Positions 1-7,387 of a DNA stretch of 64,000 nt are shown in pieces; the first letter of the stretch is position 1, and the number at the start of each line of letters is the position of its first letter. The DNA is from Chitinophaga oryziterrae (GTDB lineage: Bacteria > Bacteroidota > Bacteroidia > Chitinophagales > Chitinophagaceae): contig NZ_WRXO01000006.1 of assembly GCF_009758125.1 (NCBI RefSeq), forward strand, positions 404,445 through 468,444, written 5' to 3'. Position numbers and translations under genes: made by a program. The notes under the pieces were generated by a model. The model had not been told where the DNA came from and ran no database searches. It saw only the letters and a program-made list of their open reading frames with translations.

Positions 1-171
1 CTTATAGGCTTTTTCAACACCGGTACCGTAAACACTGTCTGTAGCGTAGTTTAGTAACTGCCAGTTTTTGGGAATAGCTGTAGTACCCTGACCATAGGAT
101 TTGCTCGTTGTAAGTGCAGTCACCATCGCAACACCACCTGCCATGACTGCCAGCGCTCTGCTAAATTTCAT
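1..171 (-). CDS. Secreted protein, probable S8 (subtilisin-like) peptidase, N-terminal fragment
   Basis: Only the first 57 codons are inside the window; the gene runs off the left edge. The start ATG is at 171 on the minus strand. The protein opens with MKFSRALAVMAGGVAMVTAL, a signal peptide (basic n-region, hydrophobic core) with likely cleavage near SYG-QG. The mature start, PKNWQLLNYATDSVYGTGVEK, resembles the N-terminus of Bacteroidota subtilisin-like proteases, which begin with a 'NW..L....D..GT...KAY' stretch. No catalytic residue lies in the visible part, so the family is an inference from this short match. The fragment itself is certainly coding, given its signal peptide and open frame to the edge. 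Confidence 0.55.
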   Translation of the reverse strand, partial: MKFSRALAVMAGGVAMVTALTTSKSYGQGTTAIPKNWQLLNYATDSVYGTGVEKAYK

Positions 172-444
172 TAGATTATTTTTTTCTCAATAAGCTGTTT
201 GCAATACGAATACCATATTTGGTTAAAGATATGTAAAATGTAATGTTTGGAGAGGGGCTTTAGTGATAAGCGAGTTAAAACATGGATAACTGAACAATGT
301 AGGGTGGGTACAGGTTATTAAAGTAGCACAAAAGTTGAATATGAAATTCCAGAAAAAAGTATAATATTTAGTTTTTGAAGAATGCCCGGTAGCCTTGGCT
401 ATCAGGTGATTTTTCTCATAAGCATGGTTTCCGTTTAACGAAAA
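172..444. other. Intergenic, no gene seen
   Basis: This AT-rich stretch separates the divergent left-edge gene from the ALDH terminators. I see no convincing ORF, and no TAnnTTTG box with a partner element in the orientation of the left-edge gene. Confidence 0.5.
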
Positions 445-474
445 AGCGAGGTTCTCTAGCCTCGCTATTTTTTT
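445..474. terminator. Bidirectional hairpin terminator
   Basis: AGCGAGG (445-451) pairs with CCTCGCT (460-466). A seven-T run follows on the plus strand (468-474), and an A-tract before the stem gives TTTTT on the minus strand. It lies between the ALDH gene and the left-edge gene, and is probably a backup for the ALDH terminator at 515-557. Confidence 0.6.
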
Positions 475-514
475 GTAAGTATATAACGGTTGAAATTGCT
501 GCTTATTGTATAAA

Positions 515-557
515 CTATAAAAATAAGGAGCTGAGTAACAGCCCCTTATTTTTATAG
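515..557 (-). terminator. Terminator of the ALDH gene
   Basis: Perfect 14-bp arms, CTATAAAAATAAGG (515-528) and CCTTATTTTTATAG (544-557). The hairpin overlaps the ALDH stop codon (552-554), so the end of the reading frame forms part of the stem. Confidence 0.7.
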
Positions 558-2081
558 ATCAAACTTAATTCCCTGAGCAAGAGGAAGATGTGTTGAGTAA
601 TTGATCGTATTGGTTTGCCTGCGCATATAAGCCCTCCATGCATCAGAACCGCTTTCACGCCCGCCGCCGGTTTCTTTCTCACCTCCAAAAGCACCACCGA
701 TCTCTGCACCGGAAGTACCGATATTTACATTGGCAATACCGCAATCTGAACCTGTTTGGGAGAGGAAGAGTTCTGCTTCCCTGAGATTCAGTGTCATAAT
801 GGCGGAAGATAAACCCTGTGGAACGCCGTTCTGCATGGCGATCGCCTCTTCCAGTGTTTTGTATTTCATTACATACAGGATGGGAGCAAAAGTCTCATGC
901 TGTACAATTTTGAAGTTGTTCTCAACTGCTGCAATGCAAGGTTTTACATAACAACCGGATGTGTAGTTGTCACCTTCCAGTACGCCACCTTCCACCAGGA
1001 AGCTACCGCCTTCGGCCTTTACTTCGGTAATTGCCTGCTGGTATAACTGTACTGCGGCTTTATCGATCAAGGGACCTACGTGGTTGTTCTCATCCAGCGG
1101 GTTGCCGATACGCAGTTGCTGGTATGCTTTTACCAGTTTCTGTGTAAAAGCTTCATATACGCTTTCGTGGATGATTAAGCGGCGGGTACTGGTACAACGC
1201 TGACCGGCAGTACCTACGGCGCCAAATACGCAACCGATGAGGGACATGTCCAGGTCGGCGTTTTCGGAAATGATGATGGCGTTGTTGCCTCCCAGTTCCA
1301 GCAGGGAACGCCCCAGACGGGTACCTACTGCGGCGCCTACGGCCTTACCCATGCGGGTAGAACCGGTGGCGGATACTAAAGGAATACGTGTATCCGCGGC
1401 CATCCATTCGCCTAACTCACGCCCTCCGGTTACAAGGTTACAAACCCCTTCCGGAACATTGTTGGCACGGAGTACGTCCTGTATGATCAGCTGACATGCA
1501 ATAGCAGACAGCGGTGTTTTCTCTGATGGTTTCCAGACACATACGTTACCACATACCATCGCTAACATGGAGTTCCAGCTCCATACAGCTACCGGGAAGT
1601 TAAAGGCCGAGATGATGCCTGTAATGCCCAGGGGATGCCATTGCTCGTACATGCGGTGACCAGGTCTTTCAGAATGCATGGTTAAACCGTATAACTGGCG
1701 GGAGAGCCCTACAGCAAAGTCGCAGATGTCTATCATCTCCTGTACTTCACCATACCCTTCCTGCAGGCTTTTTCCCATTTCATAGGAAACCAGGCGGCCC
1801 AGGGCTTCTTTGTTCTTTCTCAGCGCTTCCCCTGCCTGTCTTACTACTTCACCGCGACGCGGAGCGGGCCATAGACGCCATTCCTTAAAAGCAGCGGTCG
1901 CTTTTTCTATTACGGTATCGTAGTCTTTGTGACTGGCAGTTTTTACTTTGGAGATCACCTGACCATCTACCGGAGAATCTGCCTGGAGGTAGTCGCCGGT
2001 GGCTTCCAACCATACTGTTCCGGTGCTTACGCCGCTGTTCTCCGGCTTTATATTGAGTTGCTGTAAAATATCGTTAACCAT
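552..2081 (-). CDS. Aldehyde dehydrogenase, ALDH7 / alpha-aminoadipic semialdehyde dehydrogenase type
   Basis: A 509-residue NAD(P)-dependent aldehyde dehydrogenase of the ALDH7 (antiquitin) type, the family that oxidises alpha-aminoadipate semialdehyde (in equilibrium with piperideine-6-carboxylate) to alpha-aminoadipate in lysine breakdown. Visible: ISAFNFPVAVWSWN with the oxyanion Asn near 161, the general-base Glu262 in LELGGNN, and the nucleophile Cys296 in GQRCTSTRR. Length and the GxxVGTRLGRSLLELGGNNA block match ALDH7 rather than succinate-semialdehyde or betaine types. No signal peptide, so cytoplasmic. The next gene upstream on the same strand is the 2-oxoadipate enzyme HglS, two steps later in the same pathway, which supports the substrate call. 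A TAATTTTG box lies 20 bp before the start, so it may also have its own promoter. Confidence 0.88.
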   Translation of the reverse strand: MVNDILQQLNIKPENSGVSTGTVWLEATGDYLQADSPVDGQVISKVKTASHKDYDTVIEKATAAFKEWRLWPAPRRGEVVRQAGEALRKNKEALGRLVSYEMGKSLQEGYGEVQEMIDICDFAVGLSRQLYGLTMHSERPGHRMYEQWHPLGITGIISAFNFPVAVWSWNSMLAMVCGNVCVWKPSEKTPLSAIACQLIIQDVLRANNVPEGVCNLVTGGRELGEWMAADTRIPLVSATGSTRMGKAVGAAVGTRLGRSLLELGGNNAIIISENADLDMSLIGCVFGAVGTAGQRCTSTRRLIIHESVYEAFTQKLVKAYQQLRIGNPLDENNHVGPLIDKAAVQLYQQAITEVKAEGGSFLVEGGVLEGDNYTSGCYVKPCIAAVENNFKIVQHETFAPILYVMKYKTLEEAIAMQNGVPQGLSSAIMTLNLREAELFLSQTGSDCGIANVNIGTSGAEIGGAFGGEKETGGGRESGSDAWRAYMRRQTNTINYSTHLPLAQGIKFDL

Positions 2082-2100
2082 GTAAATGAGAATTAAAGAG

Positions 2101-2108
2101 CAAAATTA
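2101..2108 (-). promoter_or_regulatory. -7 box (TAATTTTG) for the ALDH gene
   Basis: A perfect match to the Bacteroidota TAnnTTTG -7 consensus on the minus strand, ending 20 bp from the ATG. No TTG element is seen at the usual -33 distance, so support is partial. It lies downstream of the repeat element, allowing ALDH transcription independent of hglS. Confidence 0.45.
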
Positions 2109-2140
2109 AGAAAGGTTTTGGTGCTATATTATATTGAATA

Positions 2141-2315
2141 TGACTCAGTTTGATTACATAATCTTCGCGCCAGATGTTGTTTATTGATAAATACACCTTA
2201 TCTGACGTGAATATCAGGTGAAGTTAAATTGAAAAACAGATCCTGAACCCATATTCTAAAGCTAAATCAGAGAACTAAGCAGTCAGATGTAGTGTATTTA
2301 TGATAAACAACATCT
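2141..2315 (-). repeat. Long-inverted-arm repeat, copy 1 (MITE/REP-like)
   Basis: In minus orientation, a 34-nt arm beginning AGATGTTGTTTATC (2315-2282) is followed by a 75-nt centre and a 35-nt complementary arm (2206-2172). The arms pair over 13 bp, a bulge, 10 bp, a conserved mismatch patch, and a further run ending ATCTGAC. The centre and arms recur at 22591-22732 with few changes. Outside the distal arm a tail, GGCGCGAAGATTATGTAATC and onward to about 2141, recurs at 30061-30090. The 5' arm starts on the last base of the hglS stop codon, so the element is the 3' UTR of hglS. It could be a non-autonomous mobile element, a 3' UTR RNA structure, or both. Confidence 0.8.
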
Positions 2316-3208
2316 TATTGTCCCTTCTGAGTTGTCTGAGAGCTATAAGTGCTTTCGAAGATCTTATCGGCATTACCGGCTTCAAAGCCTTCGCGGCGTT
2401 GCTCCCGGGTAATGGACGACGCAGGGAGATGTGCGAACTGGGGCAACACCTTACGTTCTGCAAACTCTACATAAGAGCCGGCTATCCGGAGCGTCTCATT
2501 ATTTGCAAAGGTGGCCGGGATCATTCTTGCAACGGTGCTACTTTGTAATAACAGGCCATCCGGACTGGTCTTTATCTTACCACCTGCATTGTTCAGCACA
2601 AAACCCTTCTTTTCCAGGAAGGCATTAAAATCCGCAACGGTATTATATCCTTCAGGGAGGTTTTGCAGGCTGATCGTAAAATGGTTCAGGTAATACCGGT
2701 TATAGATTACCCAGGCAGCATATTCACTTTCTGCGGCAAGGGCCTGATAATCCTGAATGGTAGGTGTACGCCATAAAGCGCTGTGCAGGAAGTTGTCTAC
2801 TATTACACCGCTGTTCAGGTCCAGCTGATTGACAGGGTCCGTGATTACTTCGCTGGTGTAACTCGTAATGATAGCCTGTGCCTCTTTACTGAGATCTTTT
2901 ACCCTTAACTCACTCACGAAAATACGCGGGTAATGGGGGGCAGGAGGGGCATACCAGAAGGCGTCCAGTTTCTTTTCCTTAAAGTGGTAGGGGTCTCTTT
3001 TCGTGTAACCGTAATGCAGGAAGATCTTTTCGAACGATTGTATACCCAGCTGCGGAACACCTATTGTCCTGAAGGCAATATGGTCGTTTTCAATGTCTTC
3101 TGCGCGCTGAATAATGTTCTCGTTGATCATTGCCTGTATGATGGCGGCAACATCAGGTACACGTTCCTGATAGCGGCGCATCAGGCCATTCAGAACATAA
3201 TCTAACAT
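2315..3208 (-). CDS. hglS: 2-oxoadipate dioxygenase/decarboxylase (DUF1338 family)
   Basis: A 297-residue member of the HglS/YdcJ (DUF1338) family, the non-haem iron enzyme that converts 2-oxoadipate with O2 to D-2-hydroxyglutarate and CO2 in lysine catabolism. The metal triad is readable as His43 (NDHIAFRTI), His176 (LNHFTIS) and Glu248 (SYVEFAER). Arg47, four residues after the first His, matches the spacing of the substrate-binding Arg known in the family. It is shorter than proteobacterial HglS (about 450 residues) but keeps the core. No signal peptide. It starts 9 nt after panB, suggesting co-transcription, and is followed by the repeat element and ALDH7. Together the two enzymes cover aminoadipate semialdehyde to 2-hydroxyglutarate, apart from the transaminase step, which is not in the window. 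Confidence 0.85.
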   Translation of the reverse strand: MLDYVLNGLMRRYQERVPDVAAIIQAMINENIIQRAEDIENDHIAFRTIGVPQLGIQSFEKIFLHYGYTKRDPYHFKEKKLDAFWYAPPAPHYPRIFVSELRVKDLSKEAQAIITSYTSEVITDPVNQLDLNSGVIVDNFLHSALWRTPTIQDYQALAAESEYAAWVIYNRYYLNHFTISLQNLPEGYNTVADFNAFLEKKGFVLNNAGGKIKTSPDGLLLQSSTVARMIPATFANNETLRIAGSYVEFAERKVLPQFAHLPASSITREQRREGFEAGNADKIFESTYSSQTTQKGQ

Positions 3209-3217
3209 ACAACAATT

Positions 3218-4033
3218 TTAATATTGTTCATTATCATTGGGGAAATCCTTCGCTTTTACATCGTGGATATATGCCTGGGAGGCCTTTTTGATCTCCTCAT
3301 ATAAATTGAGGTATCTGCGGAGGAAACGTGGTTTAAAATCTTTGTTTATTCCTAACATATCGTGCATCACCAGTACCTGTCCGTCTACATGTTTACCAGC
3401 ACCGATACCGATAATCGGGATACGGACGCTTTCTGCTACCTGTTTGGCCAGGGATGCCGGTATTTTTTCCAGTACAATGGCGAAACAGCCGGCGTCCTGT
3501 AATAAACGGGCATCGTTCAGTAACTTCTGTGCTTCGGATTCTTCGGTAGCCCGTACTGCGTAGGTTCCGAATTTATTGATGGATTGTGGCGTTAATCCCA
3601 GGTGTCCCATGACAGGGACGCCTGCTGAAATGATGCGTTTTACCGATTCCAGGATTTCTTCCCCACCTTCTATTTTCACGCTGTGAGCGCTTGTTTCTTT
3701 CATGATGCGGATGGCCGATGCAAGGGCCTCCTTGGAGTTCCCCTGGTAGGTACCGAAGGGAAGGTCTACCGTTACAAATGAACGCTTGATGGCCCTTACT
3801 ACAGAGGCGGCATGATAAATCATGTTATCAAGTGTGATAGGGAGTGTGGTTTCGTATCCGGCCATTACATTGGCCGCAGAGTCTCCGACCAGTAATATGT
3901 CCATCCCGGCGTCGTCAAAAATACGGGCCATGGAGTAATCGTAAGCTGTTATCATGGAGATCTTCTCCCCATCGTCCTTCATTTTCTGCAGAATATGCGT
4001 TGTGATCCTCTTAACTTCCTTGTGCGTAGACAT
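3218..4033 (-). CDS. panB: 3-methyl-2-oxobutanoate hydroxymethyltransferase
   Basis: A 271-residue ketopantoate hydroxymethyltransferase. It transfers a one-carbon unit from 5,10-methylenetetrahydrofolate to 2-oxoisovalerate to give ketopantoate, the first committed step to pantothenate and CoA. The signature runs from MITAYDYSMARIFDDAG through LVGDSAANVMAGY to a PVMGHLGLTPQS block and IIGIGAGKHVDGQVLVMHD. Length is normal for the TIM-barrel family. It sits between the ppx-type gene (60 nt upstream) and hglS (9 nt downstream), away from panC and panD at 20.3-21.5 kb, so the pathway is split into two loci on opposite strands. The 60-nt gap before it holds a short inverted repeat, AATGATTA/TAATCATT (4041-4076). 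Confidence 0.95.
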   Translation of the reverse strand: MSTHKEVKRITTHILQKMKDDGEKISMITAYDYSMARIFDDAGMDILLVGDSAANVMAGYETTLPITLDNMIYHAASVVRAIKRSFVTVDLPFGTYQGNSKEALASAIRIMKETSAHSVKIEGGEEILESVKRIISAGVPVMGHLGLTPQSINKFGTYAVRATEESEAQKLLNDARLLQDAGCFAIVLEKIPASLAKQVAESVRIPIIGIGAGKHVDGQVLVMHDMLGINKDFKPRFLRRYLNLYEEIKKASQAYIHDVKAKDFPNDNEQY

Positions 4034-4093
4034 CGTATATAATGATTAAAAGCGCGTTAAGGTAGGCATAATCATTAAATCGGGCAAATCAGT

Positions 4094-4981
4094 CTATTTA
4101 TTATGGCTAACCTCAGCGTAGAGGGATTGTATCAGGCCATCGGCCAGACCGATCTTGGGCACGTAGATCTCCGTAGCATCTGCCCAGCGCATTACGTTCA
4201 CATAGATCTGTAAGGCGGGGACGATCACGTCTGCGCGGTCTTCCCGCAGGTTGTACAGGTGGATCCTTTCTTCTACGGTAAAACTGCTGAATTCTTTGTA
4301 GTAGTCCTTTAATACATCCAGCGTAAGTGGTTTACCTTCTTTGCGTTTGGAGAGGGAAAAGACTTTATTGATATTACCGCCCGAACCGATGACGGTGACA
4401 GCGCTCAATCCTTTGATCCGTTGTTTGATGGTCTCCTTCATATATTGCCACTGTTCATCCGTGACCTGTTTTTGCAGGAGACGGATGGTACCAATATTGA
4501 AAGATTCTTTATGTACGAGTGCGTTATTACTGAACAGGGTTATTTCTGTGCTACCACCGCCCACATCCACATACATGTAGGAACGGCTCTTATCAAGATG
4601 TTCCGCCACATGACTTTCGAACAGGAAAGAAGCCTCTTCCTGTCCGGATATCACTTGTATATCAATGCCGGTCTGTGTCTTTACCTTGTCAAGGATCTCG
4701 GCAGAATTGGAGGCATCACGCATGGCTGAGGTAGCACATGCCTTGAGGTGTTTTACCTCGTATACTTCCAGTAACAGTTTGTATGCCTGTATGGTTTTAA
4801 GCAGGTGATCTGCTCTTTTTTCGGTGATTGTGCCATTGGTGAATACGTCCACTCCCAGTCGTAACGGAACTCTCAGAAAGTTGACCTTGGTGAAATCCAT
4901 TCGTCCCAGGCTGTTCGGCGATGCTTCTGAAATGAGCAGGCGGGCAGCGTTGGAACCTATATCAATGGCAGCTAGCTTCAT
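4094..4981 (-). CDS. Ppx/GppA-family phosphatase (exopolyphosphatase)
   Basis: A 295-residue protein of the ASKHA fold. The N-terminal phosphate-binding loop MKLAAIDIGSNAARLLI, the second loop DVGGGSTEITLF and the glycine-rich GSGGNINKVF are the Ppx/GppA hallmarks. Family members remove terminal phosphates from polyphosphate or convert pppGpp to ppGpp. The short length means only the core domain pair is present, without the C-terminal HD domain of E. coli Ppx. It starts 36 nt after polyphosphate kinase on the same strand, so the pair probably balances polyphosphate synthesis and breakdown. This neighbour favours exopolyphosphatase over GppA, but the sequence alone does not decide. Confidence 0.85.
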   Translation of the reverse strand: MKLAAIDIGSNAARLLISEASPNSLGRMDFTKVNFLRVPLRLGVDVFTNGTITEKRADHLLKTIQAYKLLLEVYEVKHLKACATSAMRDASNSAEILDKVKTQTGIDIQVISGQEEASFLFESHVAEHLDKSRSYMYVDVGGGSTEITLFSNNALVHKESFNIGTIRLLQKQVTDEQWQYMKETIKQRIKGLSAVTVIGSGGNINKVFSLSKRKEGKPLTLDVLKDYYKEFSSFTVEERIHLYNLREDRADVIVPALQIYVNVMRWADATEIYVPKIGLADGLIQSLYAEVSHNK

Positions 4982-5017
4982 ATTTAGTGTTTATCCGGGT
5001 GCAAAAGTAACTAAAAA

Positions 5018-7123
5018 TTACTTGTACTGCTTTTCATGAAGATAGCGGAATATCTCAATCTGGGAGCGTACTTTCTTGCTGCCTTCACGTTTGTATTCGT
5101 TCTTCTGATCGTTATCGAGGATACGTGCTTTCACGTTACCGCTCAGCTGGATATCCAGTATATCTTTCAGTTCCTGGCAGATATGCGGATCAAGGATGGG
5201 TACGGCTACTTCCACGCGATGATCGAGATTGCGCAGCATCCAGTCGCAGGAAGAAATGTAGATCTTTTCCTGTCCGCCCTGATGGAACACGAACACACGT
5301 GCATGTTCCAGGTATTCATCCACGATACTGATGGCCTGAATATCCTTCTTCCATTTTTTGTTTTCCGTGTAGGCACAACAGATACCCCTTATAATCAGTT
5401 TGATATTCACACCACTGCGGGCTGCTTCGTATAAACGGTTGATCAGTTCGGGATCGGAGAGGGAGTTCATTTTGAGGATCATGCTGCCACCGTTCTTTTT
5501 GCTGAGGGCATTCTTGATCTCTCTGTCCACCATGCGGGTAAAGAAGGAGCGCATGCTGTAAGGGCTTACGGGAAGGGTTTTGCAGGCTTCCAGTATTTTC
5601 ACGTCATGTTTGGGACTTTCCAGGTAACTGAATACCCGGTTAATATCCGCCATGATGCTGCGGTTAGCCGTGAGCAGGCAATGATCTCCGTAAACGCGGG
5701 CGGTTTTCTCGTTGAGATTACCGGTGCTGACGAATCCACATTGCACGGTTTTGATACCAATGCGTTTTTTAATGACGCATAGTTTGGCGTGCATTTTCAG
5801 TCCGGGTATACCGATCAGTACCTTTACGCCTTCATCTTCCAGTCGTGATTTCCATTCCAGGTTATCTGCTTCGTTAAAGCGGGCCCTTAATTCCAAAGCT
5901 ACAGTTACCTGTTTACCATTACGTACGGCGTTGGTGAGTGCATTAACGATGCGGGAGTTTTTGGCCAGGCGGTAAGCCGTTATCTTGATACTGATAACGT
6001 TTGGATCGATGGCGGCTTCCCTCAGGAGGTCGATGATGGTATCGAAGGAGTGGTAGGGAAGGTGTAGCATCACGTCCTGTCCCTGGATCACATGCATGAC
6101 GCTGGTCGCTTCTGCAAACAGCGGATGGATGAAGCTCTTCCTGGCAGGGTTGATCCTGTCTGTGAATACGGAAGAGGGGAAGTCCATGAAATCCTTGAAG
6201 TTATGGATCCTGGCGCCGGGAATGAGGTTGTCTTTCCTGGACAGGCCCAGGCGGCGCATGAGGTATTCCAGTAACAGGGGGTCGATGTCTTTATCGTATA
6301 CGAAGCGTACCGGTTTACCCTTGCGTCGCTCTTTGATGCCTTTTTCCAGCTGGTGGATGAGGCTCGTGGAGATATCGTTGTCTATATCCAGTTCCGCGTC
6401 CCTGGTCACTTTGATAATATGTGACAGGAATTTATCATAACCGAAGAAGGAGAAGATATGCGGGAGGCAGAAGCGCACGAGGTCTTCCATCAGGATGATA
6501 TCGTGTTCCCCTTCTTTAGCCGGTGGTAATATGATAAAGCGGGGCAGGACGGTAGTAGGTATTTCTATCAGTGCGAATTTCTGTCTTACGGAATTATCCT
6601 GCCGGGCCAGTACTACGGCCAGGTAGATAGATTTATCGCGCAGGAACGGGAAGTGCTGTATACTTTCTATCATCAGGGGGATGATATTGGTACGTACCTC
6701 TTCATTGAAGTAGTTCAGCACAAACTTCTGTTGTTCTTTATTGAGATGTTTTTCTGTGCGGATGAATATTTTATGTTCTTTCAGTTCGTCTTCGATGCCT
6801 TCCCAGATGCGGTCAAATTCACGTTGCTGATCTATTACCACGTTCTGGATTTCGTCCAGGATCTGTTCCGGGTTTTCTTCCAGATGCATGCGGGCGGATT
6901 TACCTACTGTCAGCATCCTTTTAAGGGTAGCTACGCGTACGCGGAAGAATTCGTCCAGGTTGTTGGAGAAGATACCGAGGAAACGGATCCTTTCATGAAG
7001 GGGTACGCTGGCATCGGCAGCTTCCTGTAATACTCTTGCGTTGAATGCCAGCCAACTGATATCCCTGGGAATCATTTTCCTTTTTGCCGGCAAATTCTTT
7101 TTGCTGTTATTCTTCTTTTCCAT
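5018..7123 (-). CDS. ppk1: Polyphosphate kinase 1
   Basis: A ~701-residue PPK1 that reversibly polymerises the gamma-phosphate of ATP into polyphosphate. Visible: the N-terminal RDISWLAFNARVLQEA and FSNNLDEFFRVRV, the phosphohistidine motif GLKMHAKLCVIKKR, and the downstream GFVSTGNLNEKTARVYGDH block typical of the two phospholipase-D-like domains. The frame is open to an upstream ATG at 7174 (17 extra residues). I favour 7123 because the homologous region begins just after this lysine-rich start, but the longer form cannot be excluded. It is the first gene of a minus-strand run ppk1 - ppx-type - panB - hglS, separated from the GH16 gene by a terminator. Confidence 0.93.
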   Translation of the reverse strand: MEKKNNSKKNLPAKRKMIPRDISWLAFNARVLQEAADASVPLHERIRFLGIFSNNLDEFFRVRVATLKRMLTVGKSARMHLEENPEQILDEIQNVVIDQQREFDRIWEGIEDELKEHKIFIRTEKHLNKEQQKFVLNYFNEEVRTNIIPLMIESIQHFPFLRDKSIYLAVVLARQDNSVRQKFALIEIPTTVLPRFIILPPAKEGEHDIILMEDLVRFCLPHIFSFFGYDKFLSHIIKVTRDAELDIDNDISTSLIHQLEKGIKERRKGKPVRFVYDKDIDPLLLEYLMRRLGLSRKDNLIPGARIHNFKDFMDFPSSVFTDRINPARKSFIHPLFAEATSVMHVIQGQDVMLHLPYHSFDTIIDLLREAAIDPNVISIKITAYRLAKNSRIVNALTNAVRNGKQVTVALELRARFNEADNLEWKSRLEDEGVKVLIGIPGLKMHAKLCVIKKRIGIKTVQCGFVSTGNLNEKTARVYGDHCLLTANRSIMADINRVFSYLESPKHDVKILEACKTLPVSPYSMRSFFTRMVDREIKNALSKKNGGSMILKMNSLSDPELINRLYEAARSGVNIKLIIRGICCAYTENKKWKKDIQAISIVDEYLEHARVFVFHQGGQEKIYISSCDWMLRNLDHRVEVAVPILDPHICQELKDILDIQLSGNVKARILDNDQKNEYKREGSKKVRSQIEIFRYLHEKQYK

Positions 7124-7333
7124 TGCCTGTTCTTGAGTTATAATATCAAACGGCTCACTATTTGACAATCGCATATTATGGGCAATTAACGGTTGTGGTT
7201 ATACTGTTACCACAACAATACAGATTTTGGATAATATCCAATGTTAAATTTATGATATGTACTAAAGATAAGATAATCTGTTGATAGAGAAGATATAATA
7301 GCAGTCTCTTTATGCAGATATTAACAAAAGCAG

Positions 7334-7370
7334 TAAAGGCTTGCCAAAACCCGGTTTTGGTAAGCCTTTA
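7334..7370 (-). terminator. Terminator of the GH16 gene / end of PUL 1
   Basis: TAAAGGCTTGCCAAAAC pairs with its near-perfect complement (one G-T) around a short loop, 18 bp after the GH16 stop. It separates the utilisation locus from ppk1. Confidence 0.75.
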
Positions 7371-7387
7371 CAACTATTATTACAGCA

